Shown here piece by piece: positions 46,205-57,871 of a DNA stretch of 64,000 bases; the stretch's first letter is position 1, and each line of letters starts with the position of its first letter. The notes below the pieces were generated by a model. It made no database searches. It was given only the letters and a program-made list of their open reading frames with translations, and had not been told where the DNA came from. The DNA is from Floccularia luteovirens (taxonomy: Eukaryota; Basidiomycota; Agaricomycetes; Agaricales; Squamanitaceae). Location of the stretch: NCBI GenBank assembly GCA_009739215.1, contig VSJF01000001.1, forward strand, positions 2,046,001-2,110,000, written 5' to 3'. Made by a program: the position numbers and the translations under genes.

Positions 46205-46437
46205 GAAAAGATGATATAATTTGAAGGGGTGAATATTATCAATGAGAAGAACTAGACCTTTTACTGAGGAGACATACATGTTCAAGCGAAGGTAATAAAT
46301 TAATCTCTGGGTACATGCCTGTTCTGAGAGTACAAACTTTGCGATTGCGTCATTACAAAAATTTATATGAATTATCTACCGTATGGATGGAGCCATATAT
46401 GAGTTCTTTGTCTGTTGGTTTACTGGAAAATGTGTAT

Positions 46438-47736
46438 CTAATATAAACTAACGCTGTTATTGGCTTTCGGAGCACGGATCTGGTGTTACAGCTTCATGAA
46501 CAGAAATAAATCAAATGAAGGTTTGCACATACTTTGGAAATATTTTTATGCAACATATCTGTCAGGACTGCATATATATTGCGAATATCGAACAAATGCT
46601 GACGTCCAAGGTATAATTGCTTCTCATCATGCTCTTTCAGTGCGAGCTGTCGGAAATGCACCGTCATCACCAAGAGGAATAGTGCTTCAAGTATTGGGCG
46701 TACAATATAATCTTCAACTCCCGGATATTTAATAAGTTTTGCGCATAGTTTAGCTCTTGCAACATTATCTTGGCGCGCGGTATCGCGTATGTTATATGCG
46801 CTCTCTTGAGCGCGATGGAGTTCAGCTAGTGCCTCTGGGGCCATCAACAGATTTGTAAACGTAGCTATCAAAATGGTAACCAACAAACCTTCTTGTATCT
46901 GGACCCCTATCATTCACATCAGATTGTTACTGTCGGAGAATTGTACGGAATATGTACCAAAGTTATCGCCACTTTTGACAAAATAATTAACTTGCATAAG
47001 TTCTTGACAAAACAGATTCACATACTCTTCGATTCTATATACACGAATTTCTCTCAGCCAAGACAAATATTCCAAACATTAGTACTTACTTTGGCATAGT
47101 TAAGGTCACCCAAAGTTTGACTTTATCCTATCAGACGATGGGTTTAAATGATGAGAGCAATTTACAGGAATGAAGACTGACCACCAAATCTACCATTTGT
47201 TCGCATTCATTTTTTATTCTCTGATGAATACGTTGGGATATATGCATGTTCGCTCTGACGTGAGAGAAGAATCTAATGTTTTCAGTATCATGTGGATCTC
47301 TTAGCGTTGGCTCGTCGACTTCTATGCTTCCGTTGGATTTCTTGCGTTTCTTGGTTTGGGGTTCATCCGATACATTATGCGAGATTGGTGGATAGACTGT
47401 GACATCTGTGAATGATGAAGCATGTGAGATGTGGAACGGAGAATCTGGGCTATTTGTGGACTGGATAAAAATTTGCAGCTCTCTTGGCAGCATTGTGTTA
47501 GTTTGAGCTAGTAAAATTGGGAACATTCTCACAAAATCTATGGACCGTTCGAATGTTAGGTACTAAGTACCATGATTAAACTCTTGCACATACCTTTGTT
47601 GGAAATGCCCTGAATACGACATCTTCTCCAGGCTGCGGTGACTGCCTGATTAAATTCCTATCATGCAATAATAAGTATGTGAATTTAATAGACGTTCTGC
47701 TCGTACATTTAGGCGATTCCTTAATTCCTTGTCCAT
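46438..47736 (-). CDS. Proteasome activator PA28-gamma (REG-gamma, PSME3)
   Basis: PA28-gamma forms a nuclear heptamer that opens the 20S proteasome without ubiquitin or ATP. Ten exons give 271 residues. Key blocks: RMFPILLAQTNTMLPRELQI, then NIRFFSHVRANMHISQRIH, the central helix ECEQMVDLVDKVKLWVTLTM, and the activation-loop region PKIEDGDNFGVQIQEE. Next are RAKLCAKLIKYPGVEDY, KEHDEKQLYLGRQHLFDIRN and a C-terminus ending KIRAPKANNSVSLY. The PKIEDGDNFGVQIQEE stretch is spread over exons of 9 nt (47034-47026), 14 nt (46971-46958) and 18 nt (46906-46889). Other exons are about 47736-47707, 47657-47594, 47537-47182, 47127-47090, 46834-46704, 46646-46533 and 46479-46438. Phases agree throughout. 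It shares a promoter of about 165 bp with TAF1. Confidence 0.92.
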
Positions 47737-47901
47737 TTCGAGTCCTGTAGTAAGTACGGCAAAGAGAAGTGAATTATGTTTGTTTATGATTGGCTGCGCC
47801 TTGCGCCACAACATACAAGGCGTGACTTCACATTGTTATAACATTCCTTTCCGTTTCGAGTTTACATTCTGATAGCTTGGACACAATATCCAGGAAGCGG
47901 T

Positions 47902-50900
47902 ATGGCCACGGGTAATGCTCAAGAGGAGACTGATGCTATCTCCGCCTTAACCGGCCTCTCATTGAATCAAATATTAGACGGTCTTTCGCTTCCTACTGGA
48001 AGCGGTTTATCAAACCAGTTAGGCATATCTGGAATACCTACTCTCACTTCTGGTCAAATTTATAATGACAAATGGGACGATAACGAAGATGCGGTTGGAC
48101 CGGAACAAGGGGAGGATTGGGAAGATGAGATAGACCGTGAAATGCAGGAGGAGGAAGAGTCAGAAGATGGGTCTGTAAAACAAGAGATACAATCTCCAGA
48201 AGGACTTCGGCAGAAGCAAAAGCGCATACGCATCGTGAAGCGGCTTGTCGAGCGACCGAAAAGCGTCTATGAACGTTTCCCTGCCTTTGAGAAGGACAAG
48301 ATACTGGACTTCAGTGAGCTGTTCAAGGGATACACCGTCCGGAAATCTCGGCTGGTGAAAAGGCCGTACCAATGTAAGTCTTATATGTTTCAGCCTAGAC
48401 TGCCCGTAATGTAATTTTCAGTGGAAACTGTGTATCCTCGGAAGAAGGATGTACCTAAGGCATTCTTAGACTCTGTGGTCGGAGATTTGAAGAAGCAAGT
48501 TGAGAATAAACGCGTGGAAGAGGTGTCTGCGGGTAGTGTAGAAGCGGATTTGCGTAAGGCTTTGGAAGTACGTAAACATTCATTTGATCCTGTTTTCCAG
48601 TTTCTGACAATCACGATTTGTTTAGGAACGCGAAAAGTCTGATGTTCCAGTAGATATGTCGTTGCATGACCGCACATTTGACCTTGTTCTCCTTTCGAAC
48701 TGGGAAGATCAGATAATGTATGACCCTGATCCGTCGTTCACAGAGCGTATCGTTGTTCCCGAAAACAACCTCACTACTCCTGTCAATAAAGCTCTGGAGT
48801 CTGGAACATGGACACAAAGTATTATCTGGAGTCCAAATGCTCCTTTCCGGGACTTCACTCAACTTGAGTTCAATCATGAGGACGATGTTATACCGGAAGA
48901 ACGAAACGGTTCGCCTCTCTTTGAAGTAACATTTACATATATTCTGACCTATGCATAGTTGAGACAGTTAGACCCCGCAAACGGCTGCGCACCGATGCAG
49001 GCCATCGTGACAAGTTTAATTTGTCGAATGACCAGTTCTACGAGGTGGCAAAGGACGGTGGCCGACATCGTGTCCGCCAAACGTTTGGTCAACTTGTTGT
49101 GGAACATGCGTATCCAGCGCAGAAGTTACAATTACCATTTGTTTGTTACTTTGAGTATTTTCCATGGACATTTACTAAAGCAGCAAATTAGTACAAAACC
49201 CGGCTTTCCAAACAAGAAGCCCGATCCTTTCATCGTCCTGCACTTCAATTTCCGTCCAATATCGAGATACGGTTTTCTAAAGTACGGACTGCCAAGAAAA
49301 AGAAAGACAAGGCTGGCAGAAAGTTAGGTAAGGGTGGCAATGTTGGGGAGGGTTTGCGTAAAACAGGTGATTTGAGCCTACGTGATACGAGCAATTTCGT
49401 CCTATGGGAATATTCTGTATGTATAAACGAGTATGTCATGAGGTCCGCTCAAACCCTTTCTAGGAAGAACATCCACCGATCATACCTAATTTTGGCATGG
49501 GTAGCTCTTTTGTAAATTATTACCGGAAGAAGGACGAAAAAGATGAATATGTTCCGAAGGTATGAGAAAATCGACTCTTGTCGCATGTGGTTTAACTTAC
49601 CAAGTAAGGCTGATCTTGGAGTACCGTTTGTTCTCGAGCCACAAGACGAATCCCCGTTCATGAAATTTGGATATGTATATCCCGGTCAAACTATTCCTGC
49701 CTTGTACAGTAATCTGGTTCGAGCACCACTTTTCAGACACAAGCCTTATCCCACGGACTTCCTTGTGGTAAGGTTAGTATTTAATTTTTTCTAAAATTTA
49801 CTGCGATATACATTTTCTCCTGTAGGAGCACTTTGAAAGGGGAGACCAGATACTATCTACGCGAGATAAAAAATTTGTTTGTCATTGGCCAAACGTATCC
49901 GGTCACCGAAGTTCCTGGTCCTCATTCACGAAAAATAACCAATACAATAAAGCACCGCCTACAAATAATTGCGTTCAAATTACTCAAGAAAAGCCAGGGA
50001 GAACGCTTGAAGATTTCGAGATTGATGAAATATTTTCCTGATCAGAACGAGTTACAAATGAGGCAACGTCTTAAGGTTTGATTTTGTTCTTTACAAACTA
50101 TCGCAAGCAAAGACTAAGTCCTCGTGGTGGAAAAGGAATTCATGGAGTACCATAGGCGTGGGCCTCACCAAGGATTCTGGCGCCTAAAACCTACTTTAAC
50201 AATTCCTTCTGACGCTGACATGCTTAAAATGGTGTGCCCAGAACAAGTTGTTCTCACAGAAAGTATGCAGGTGGGACAACGGCATCTTCAAGACGCTGGT
50301 TACAGCCAAGCGGCTGATGTTGCAGAAGGTGATGAGTCGAATCTCTCTGTGGAACAACAACTGGCCCCTTGGATCACTACAAAGAACTTCCTTTTTGCGA
50401 CTCAAGCCAAGGCTATGCTCCGACTGCACGGTGAAGGTGATCCTACCGGCCGCGGCGAGGCGTTCAGTTTTATCCGAATATCGATGAAAGATATTTTTGT
50501 CAAGGCTGGTGAAGATTACGAGCAAAAAATGGGTAAATGCTTTATCATGATTAATTTTGTCATTGATGTCATTTTGTCATTGGTTTGACAGCTGAAGCTG
50601 AAAACAGGCCGAAATCAGCTCATCGGTACAATGTTGCCGAACAGCAACTTATCTACAAATCGGAAATAGAGAGAATATGGAAAGCTCAATTTGATTCACT
50701 TAGCCGTAAGGACGAGCCTCAGCTGACGGACGAAGATGAGAAGAAAGATATCAAGAAGGTTCCGGTCCAAACACAGTTGCGTCGTGATGCACTTTCTTAC
50801 ACACCGGTTATGTCGCCTGTACCACCGGGTCCGTCTGCACCGCCGTCTCCAACTTTCAGTCGGGGATCGTCATTGGATCGTGAGAGGGAAGGTAGCATCG

Positions 50901-51788
50901 GTCCTGATGGTGGTAGGAGAGTATTACGGATCAAGCGCTTGGTAAGAAATTAGTTCACACAAGTACCCTGTTCTTCTTCCCTTGGCTTTTGATCTAGATC
51001 GATGGTCAGTGGGCAACAGAAATAATTCGTGATCCTGCCGTAATACGTGCTTATGTACGCGGCCGGCAAGCTCTTGAGGAGGAAGCAACACTTGCCGACA
51101 GTTTGGCACCTACTGGTGATGCCGACAAGGATAAACGAGCCAAGAAAAGGTGAGCAAGCTTCGTTGTTCCTTGTCTTGGGAAGATGTTTACGATCATCTA
51201 CTGTATAGACTTGAAGAAGAGATCGCCCGAATGAAGAAGAACCAAGAACGCAGGTTGCACAGGAAGAATGCCAAGATTGTCAAGGAGGGTGGTACGCCCA
51301 TGCAGCTAAACCGCCCAGTGAAGCCAGATACGACGGTATGTTGTTCTCCGCGGGCGTCCCTTTATACTTCTGTCGGCACTAATAATGGTATTTGATGTAA
51401 TAACAGAGGAGGTGTGGACACTGTGGACAAATGGGTCATATGAGTTGCGTATTTTACTTTCTCTCAAAAAGGAACCAGTTAATGTTAAATTTTGACCGTG
51501 ATCTCATTCTTGTTTACCCATATAGAAACAAACCGCAAGTGCCCGCGGTGGGCCGAGTTCAACAGCGGCACCGTGCCTGCGCCATCAACACCATCAGGAT
51601 CAGGAGGCGCGACCAGTCCACCACTACCCAATCTCGGGTTTAATCGCGGTCCGTCGAATCCGGCGTATGGGTTCCCCGCCGCAGTACCGTCTCCTCTTGC
51701 AACCAGTCCACCAATGTCTGCTGCTGAGGATGAGCCGGGTCCTTCAACGTCCGGACCTAAAATCAAGCTGACGCTCAAGCGAAACTGA
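47902..51788 (+). CDS. TAF1: Transcription initiation factor TFIID subunit TAF1
   Basis: TAF1 is the scaffold subunit of TFIID and binds TBP and promoter DNA. Fourteen exons give 1047 residues without a frame defect. The acidic N-terminal 200 residues contain YERFPAFEKDKILDFSELFK. The central TAF1 domain (DUF3591) runs from about residue 380 to 780: SNFVLWEYSEEHPPIIPNFG, YVYPGQTIPALYSNLVRAPL, DFLVVRSTLKGETRYYLREI, LFVIGQTYPVTEVPGPHSRK and FWRLKPTLTIPS. Near the C-terminus is a zinc knuckle, CGHCGQMGHMKTNRKCPRW, split by an intron at 51444-51525. The end is Pro/Ser rich. There is no bromodomain or kinase domain, as in yeast Taf1. The start ATG at 47902 is the first in frame. Confidence 0.94.
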
Positions 51789-52067
51789 CCCTATTAAGGG
51801 TTTAGATTCTTCGCTAAGTATCGATGTGTTTCATTGCAGCCGAATTATTACAATTACAATACATTATCTTACCAAGCATGAAAAGAGACTCTGTTCACTT
51901 TAGTCTTGAAAGAGAAAGAAAATAGAAGCAAAATTGTCGAGTGGCGGGTAGTACATACAAAGGTAACAATACAGCGAGAGGCTACGACAGCACGAGTATA
52001 TGTTCAAGCGGGAGAAAGATAATGAGACAAGTGCAGCATTAGAAAGACACTTTTATAATAAAACGGG

Positions 52068-54302
52068 TTATGCAGTTCCCATCTCCACGTCACAGCCATG
52101 TTCATTGGATCGCAATGGTCCCCGCTTCTTAAAATCCTCGTTTATAGCTACAAGTAAATCTAAAATCAGCTTTGCGTGTTTTTTCCGATCTTCTGGTGAC
52201 ACTTCAGTGGCCGCCGCATTTTCTAGTTCAATGCGCCCCATACCCAGAGTAAGCTCGTCAGAATCCTGCCCGCGTGCAATGGAGTGAATGCTTGGCAAAA
52301 CCGTCGCATGCGTACGAGGAGAAGACTGAGTTGACGAAGGAGTTGACTCACGCGACGGCGGTGATGGGGACCGATATATGCGATTCAGCGGGGGTAGTTT
52401 GTACTGTACGTCACCTAACGTCAGAAGAGGATATAGTGAGCCTGGCTTTGACGGTGGTAATGGCATCCGCGGGCGATCTGAGCGGGATGATGATGGCTCG
52501 GGGCTGTTGTTCTTGTTATTCCTGCTGCTGTTATCTTCTTCAGAAGAAATAGGAGCCCTGCCTGGGGCACTCTTCAAGGGAAGAACGGAACGTGTCATCT
52601 TGTTCATATAACTGGGGGGAGCGAGGTGGGGAATTGGAGGTGCACCACTCGACACACGAACGTAATCAAACTCGGGCATAGATAAAGGTATCTGCGGTGG
52701 AGTAGTGGTAACAGGCGTCGATACGGTCGAATGCGGGGAACCGGTTTCCAGTGGAGGTGTCGGATGATGGTGGTAGTGCTGATTGGAGAAAGAATTGCTT
52801 GGTGGAGAGGAGTATTTAGCTTGCTGACGACGGGAAAATTCATTCGGTGTCCCGGAATAGTTCATTGACGATTCATTCATACTTGGATACATGTTGTAGG
52901 TTTGTTGTTGGTGGTGATTATTCAAAGATGGATGATTAGACCGCGTCGTAGGTTGGTAGGAACTGTTTGTTTGATATTGCAAAGAGTTGTTTGTAGAATA
53001 TGTGTTATCTCCAAAATTAGTTGGCATGCCAGGCATACCAGCAAGGCCAAGCTGTCCCAGACTAACAGAGTCGAAGTAGTTGTCCGAAACGAAATTAGAA
53101 GCACCATTCTGCTGAGGGCGACCGCCATTAGAAACATCACGGCCCAGGGTTACAAGGAATTCGTTAACGGCAGCAAGCTCCTCTGGCGTACGTATATGAA
53201 CAGATACGGAACGTGGATTGAAGTCTTGGGGATTATGATTTCCATATGCAAGATTATTGAGACGGTCAGCCATACCTATGAAGATAGGTAAGAAATGTGT
53301 GCGGCAATCAAAAACATATTACTAACGAGGGCCATACGATGGGTTTACACGGCGCTTCTTCATGTCAACAAAGAATTCGTCCACATTGTAATCGTGCGAT
53401 CGCTTGGAACCCGTCTGGACCGAAACAGTGGAGTCGTTTAGAACATCCCACGATGACAAGGATTGATTCTGGAGGAACAAATCTTGGGATGAATGATGGG
53501 CGTGGGCGTGAACGGATTGATGAACTATTTCTGGAGACGGAGTAGGCAAGGCACCAAAATGAGAACCTTTTATGACGAGTAAGTATATCAAGTAAAAGTG
53601 ATAGAAAAGGAGAAAAGGGAGTACCATCAGAAGGAGAGGTAGACGAGTGTGACTTTTGCCTAACAGGATGCATCCTTACACCGGAAGCATTGATGGATGA
53701 CTTGGCGATGACGTTCTTTTCTGGGTTCCTCGGAGCAGAGTCACCGCGCACACGCGAGACATAGGCTGGGTCAACGACGGTGATCGCTTTCGAATGCTTA
53801 TGCTGCTGATGATGTTCTTCTGTGTGAATTTTCTCATGTTTCTTAAGGTCCTGAGGACGTTTGAACGACTTTTTACAAATCTGGAAATTAAATTGCAAGG
53901 TAAGAGGACGAAGAATACCAAAAAGGGAGCCAGTGATATACCTCGCACGCATGTGGTTTGAGAGGGGTGTGAACTGAGAGAAGTAGGAAGATAAGACAAG
54001 AGGTATAGAAGAACAAGAACAAAGAACGTACCCCTAAGGTGACTGGTAATATGATCACGTTTAGCACAAGTTGTACCGCAGTCCTTCCATCTACAAGTCA
54101 GACAAAGATTATTGGTAGACTTTCTGCCAATGTGTTCGTTGCAGAGATGATTGTAGAGAGTTTCTGGATCAGAGAAAGAAAGTGAACAGTCTTGCCATAG
54201 GCAACGATGTGCTGAAGAATCAGTGGAAGGGCTTGATAGGTCGTCGTTAGTTGTTGCAGCGACGGGGGACGCTGAAGGGGAGGGAGGGAGACCAGCAGTC
54301 AT
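52068..54302 (-). CDS. PACC: pH-response transcription factor PacC / RIM101
   Basis: PacC/Rim101 activates alkaline genes and represses acid genes after proteolytic processing by the Pal/Rim pathway; it binds GCCARG. Five exons (54302-54032, 53973-53942, 53880-53625, 53566-53327, 53275-52068) give 668 residues. Three C2H2 fingers lie at about residues 33-120: [20 protein letters not shown], then [17 protein letters not shown] with [14 protein letters not shown], and [38 protein letters not shown] after finger 3 is nearly invariant in the family. The remainder is Ser/Pro/Asn rich, with a short C-terminal helix ([19 protein letters not shown]) that may matter for processing control. Finger 2/3 is split by a 32-nt exon. 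The upstream DNA is packed with PacC sites (see that entry). Confidence 0.93.
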
Positions 54303-54428
54303 TGAGAGCGGAGAGAAGAGCTGAGAGGGAATGATTTACATTGCTCGATGGATTTATATGGAATTAAATAAATTCTATTTTTTATATTTTTTATATTTAT
54401 ATATATTTAAAACCCAGTCCGTCTTATT
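54303..54428. promoter_or_regulatory. Proximal pacC promoter / 5' leader with AT-rich tract
   Basis: Bases 54361-54410 are almost pure A/T with several TATATT runs, upstream of pacC on the minus strand. They could serve as a TATA region. This is by composition only. Confidence 0.4.
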
Positions 54429-54740
54429 GCCAAGTCCTTTTCGTTTCCACTGCTCTGCCCTCCGATCGATCTGTGCCAAGATTTTCTTGGCCAGACAACT
54501 CGGCCCTGCACAGCTCGCCCCTGTCGGTTCTCCTCAATCTTTTTGCCAAGCCAAGTCTACTTAACTTTTCAGTCTCCTCTTGTTGTTTCTTTGATCCCCG
54601 ACTCGGCACCTCCTTGAGTAAATGCCAAGAGCGTACAAAGTCCGACCAAGCAATTACCAAGATCTATATCTCAAGATACGATCACTCTTTCACCCCCGTT
54701 GGCTTGGCTGGACTGGTCTTGGCTTTCGACACATGCCAAG
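54429..54740. promoter_or_regulatory. Cluster of nine GCCAAG sites upstream of pacC
   Basis: Exact GCCAAG occurs on the + strand at 54429, 54475, 54545, 54550, 54624 and 54735, and on the - strand (CTTGGC) at 54486, 54703 and 54718. Several are the longer TGCCAAG or TGCCAAGA. The cluster lies about 130-440 bp upstream of the pacC ATG (54302, minus strand), just beyond an AT-rich run at about 54361-54410. Chance would give about 0.15 copies in this length on both strands. GCCARG is the established recognition site of PacC, so autoregulation is the natural reading. The same stretch is the 3' flank of the myosin light chain gene, which ends at 54791. Confidence 0.8.
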
Positions 54741-54790
54741 CAAATGGTTAATGTTTCCACATTCCGTTATTTTATTTTGTATTTACATCT

Positions 54791-55496
54791 TTACAAGTCC
54801 TGCTCGGCATTCTCACCGTCTGCATTCACTCGCAGTACCTTTACCCATTCTCTATAATTGAAATTGCCCTGCCGGTCTGTAAACGGCCCTTTCAACAGTC
54901 GGTCCATCTGCCCAGCCAAGAATTAGATAATTATCTTGTATTTTCATTTCGTTCGTACCTCTTGCCCATCCATTCTTTCTCCGACTTCGCTCAACCACTT
55001 TCTCATCTCATCTACCTTCACTTTCCCTGTATCATGCTCATCAAACGATTCAAACGCTTCAAGTAGCTCGGCCTCTGTATCAAATTCAAACAATCGTTCG
55101 CTCATCATCGTCAAGAACATCGTAAAATTGATTCCTCGGTCAGCTGCGGCCAACTCGTCCGACGATGGCGTCTTGTTGTGCGCACCCGGCCGCGAGCTCA
55201 GTAATTCGTCTAGCATTCGCTTCGTCGGTGTGATCCCTATACGCCACAGTAAGCATTATGTCACTTTTGCACTTTGTTTTCCCACCAAGACTGCCAAATA
55301 TCTCCTTTAAATCACTTTCATTTACCCAACCATCTTTGTCATGGTCTATCAACTGGAATGCCTCTTTGAATTGCTGGATTTGTGGAGCCTGGAACAGCGA
55401 AAAGACCCCCGAAGGCTCTCTACGCGCCCGTGACTTTGCTTTTGCATGCTTTGTGGGAGTGATATTTGGAGATAGATAGTTTGGATACTTGGACAT
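54791..55496 (-). CDS. Myosin II regulatory light chain (EF-hand)
   Basis: The regulatory light chain binds the neck of type II myosin and supports the cytokinetic ring. Three exons (55496-55286, 55236-54959, 54907-54791) give 201 residues. An N-terminal extension of about 45 residues is basic (AKAKSRARREPSGVFSLF), with the expected phosphorylatable serine context before the first EF-hand. EF-hand 1 is complete: FKEAFQLIDHDKDGWVNESD with DLKEIF, whose loop DHDKDGWVNESD has acidic ligands at 1, 3 and 12. A second, degenerate hand is DEHDTGKVKVDE. The C-terminus FTDRQGNFNYREWVKVLRV is typical for this family. The start is the ATG at 55496; the longer upstream frame begins without ATG. The gene lies immediately upstream of pacC on the same strand. 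Confidence 0.87.
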
Positions 55497-56073
55497 CGTG
55501 AATGGTAGAAGCAGAGAGGCAAATCTCAACAGGATGCACGAACGTTCAGTGGCTATGCAAACGCTCAACATTTCCTGATATGGAAATAGCAAAAAAATCC
55601 TGATGAACCACAGGAATTAGACATCCTCTCCGATACCTCGTAGCCTTCTTCTCGACGTCGCTTGGTACACTAGCTCTGATAACGGTCTCCCGGGTCATAC
55701 TTCATGGAGAAATCAGCTCTTCCTGGGCGTCACTATCCCATGGCTATGAAACAATTCTGTTTAAAGTTTCACACTTCTAACGAGTCTACCGTTCATGTGC
55801 ATGAGGAGTTACGATCTAACGCCCACATGTGAATTCTCAGTAAACAAGCTGCATAATGTCCTTCGAAAATTTACTCTCATGTCTTCTTACGGGTTATCTC
55901 GGACTTCCTCGTCAACAACTATGTTTTCTCCCGACCTAACGCTACGGTGAAAAGAAGCATAGGAAGCATCTCGTGAATTCAACAAAGGTTGTAATAAACG
56001 GTACCAAACTTTCGTTTGCAACTCCAAAACCCGTATCCACGGTCATGTCATCCATGAGTCCGATGCTTTACGC
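55497..56073. other. Intergenic, 577 bp, upstream of the myosin light chain and downstream of the AYR1-like gene
   Basis: Both neighbours are on the minus strand. Short frames cross it, but none has an ATG, a splice context or composition that I trust. No repeat was seen. Confidence 0.5.
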
Positions 56074-57056
56074 CTACATTTTCTTAGACCACTTACGCCA
56101 CATGAAGAATAGTGCCAGTCCCTTAGGAAGCCACTTAAGGAAAGTGAACAGAAGCGCATTACCACCCAGTGTCATATATTGAGGCGGCCGTGAGGCGAGT
56201 GCCCCAGCTACAACTTGGCGTGCACAGTCTGTTGTTGGAATTGAACCAAGGCCTTGACTGGCGTGCATGCGAGCGATAATGTTTGGGAGATAGCTTGCGT
56301 ATAGTGATTCAGGCGCGAGGCTGTACTGGCTTGCTGCATTTGCGGAAATATTGGATCGCACTGCACCTAGAGCAAGATGCATTACGGAGATGTTCAACGG
56401 CTTGCATTCCATAGACAGGACGTCGCTGATGTTAGCGACGGCGGCTTTAGAGGCACAATAAATTCCGTTCCACGGGGTTCCACTAGTGGTGTATGCCTCT
56501 GTTAAATGATTCCGAGCAACTGCAAAGAAGAGAACGTACATTTCCCCTACTATTGATCCGACGTTAACAATCAGTCCACTTCGTCGCTTAGCCATAATAG
56601 GTATAACTGCTTTGCTCATGCGCAAAATAGCATAGACATTAGTATCGAATACTTTCTTTACTTGCTCGATATCTTGGTCTATTAGTGGGCCTGCATGTAT
56701 CCGGCTGTAATTAGCAAACTTCGCGTGAATTTTAGCCGATTACCAACCTGGTGAAATTAATCCAGCGTTATTAACTACAATATCTATCTTACCCTCCGCC
56801 TCTTGGATATGCCGAAGAACACTTTCAATATTTTCGTTGTTGTTGACATCAAGCCCCAGTTTTTCGACATTGGGGCTCTTAAATTCTCCAATCGACTCTA
56901 CGCGCCGCGAAGTTGCATAGACTTTACATCCTTGGCGAGCAAATTCCTCACATCTGACTCAGTGAGTGTTCGATAAGCTGTCCAAAAACAGGAGACGTAC
57001 AAAGAGAATCCAATTCCGCCGGTCGAACAACCTGTTACGAGCACAACGCGAGACAT
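56074..57056 (-). CDS. Short-chain dehydrogenase, AYR1-like (1-acyl-dihydroxyacetone-phosphate reductase)
   Basis: Ayr1 reduces acyl-DHAP to lysophosphatidic acid with NADPH at the ER and lipid droplets. Four exons (57056-57001, 56953-56748, 56690-56540, 56482-56074) give 273 residues. The cofactor motif is VLVTGCSTGGIGFSL (TGxxxGxG type), the NNAG motif is IDIVVNNAGLI, the catalytic serine lies in VNVGSIVGE, and YCASKAAV supplies the YxxxK pair. HLALGAVRSNI sits where this branch has a Pro/Gly-Ala-Val turn. The C-terminus holds a hydrophobic stretch (LLFTFLKWLPKGLALFFMW) that would anchor it to membrane or lipid droplet. The third intron (56539-56483) is 57 nt and free of stops, so its retention would insert 19 residues. 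The start is the ATG at 57056; upstream TTG starts are not used. Confidence 0.85.
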
Positions 57057-57871
57057 CGGAGAGACAGGCGCTGCCTCATATTCCCACGGAGAGTGATATA
57101 TAAGCGTGGCCAAACAAGAGCCAAAGAATGTGTAATTTGTTTTCTTTGAAAGGTTTTACTCGAAGAGATAGATGACTGTAGAATTGACCTGTAGCTAGTT
57201 AACTGATTCTGTAATCACGATGGTTGCTATTTGATCACTTCATAGCACAAATATCATCTTTCATGCAATGCTGTGTTGGGGCCGGAGAACTGGTATGATA
57301 CGCACTAAGTATGTATATCATACTGATTGAATTTGCATAATAATATTGATCCCTATCGTTTTGTGGGAAGGCAGTAAAAATGATAATCACAAGTATATGC
57401 CACCGGAGTTCCAAGAAGCGACAACACGGGGGCGGCTGGACTGTTCTGCAACCATTATAGACGATTCACAGCACAATTCATTATCAACCCTTCTCAAGTT
57501 CCTGATTACTCCAATGCCCCGTTTCTCGTGGGATGTGGATAAGAAAGTATACAAGAAATTGTTAACCCAGTGCCTTCCCTGCCACGATCCCACAGCAAGG
57601 CTTCAGGTCAACCAGGGATGCTGTGTTTGTGTATTCCAAATATGGAAATCTGGCATTTGCTATCAAAGCATTCGGCTGTTCTTGAAATTATTATAAGTCA
57701 ACCTCCCAGGAGACCCGAGTCGTGCTATTATTCCCTTCCTTGATTTCTATATCTTCTTCTGCCACATCTACTTTTTTCTTCCTTCTTTTGCCTGTGTCGT
57801 GCTCACAAACTATAGCTACGCCCAACACTCTCTTGAAGCACTCAAAATCTCCAGCTTTCTTCCATTCCAAA
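57057..57871. other. Divergent intergenic region, 815 bp, AYR1-like gene and PLC-like gene
   Basis: This is the longest gene-free stretch in the window. TATATA at about 57097 lies about 40 bp upstream of the AYR1-like ATG. A 116-codon frame at 57346-57696 starts with TTG and has no recognisable content, so I do not call it. The 150 bp before 57872 is rich in T/C, as in fungal promoters. Confidence 0.55.

Noticed and set aside
54473..54751. 92-codon frame in the pacC upstream region
   Set aside because: No ATG at its start, lies in the GCCAAG cluster, and composition follows the repeated motif rather than codons.
57346..57696. 116-codon open frame between AYR1-like and PLC-like genes
   Set aside because: Starts with TTG, has no in-frame ATG near its start, no splice partner and no recognisable motif.
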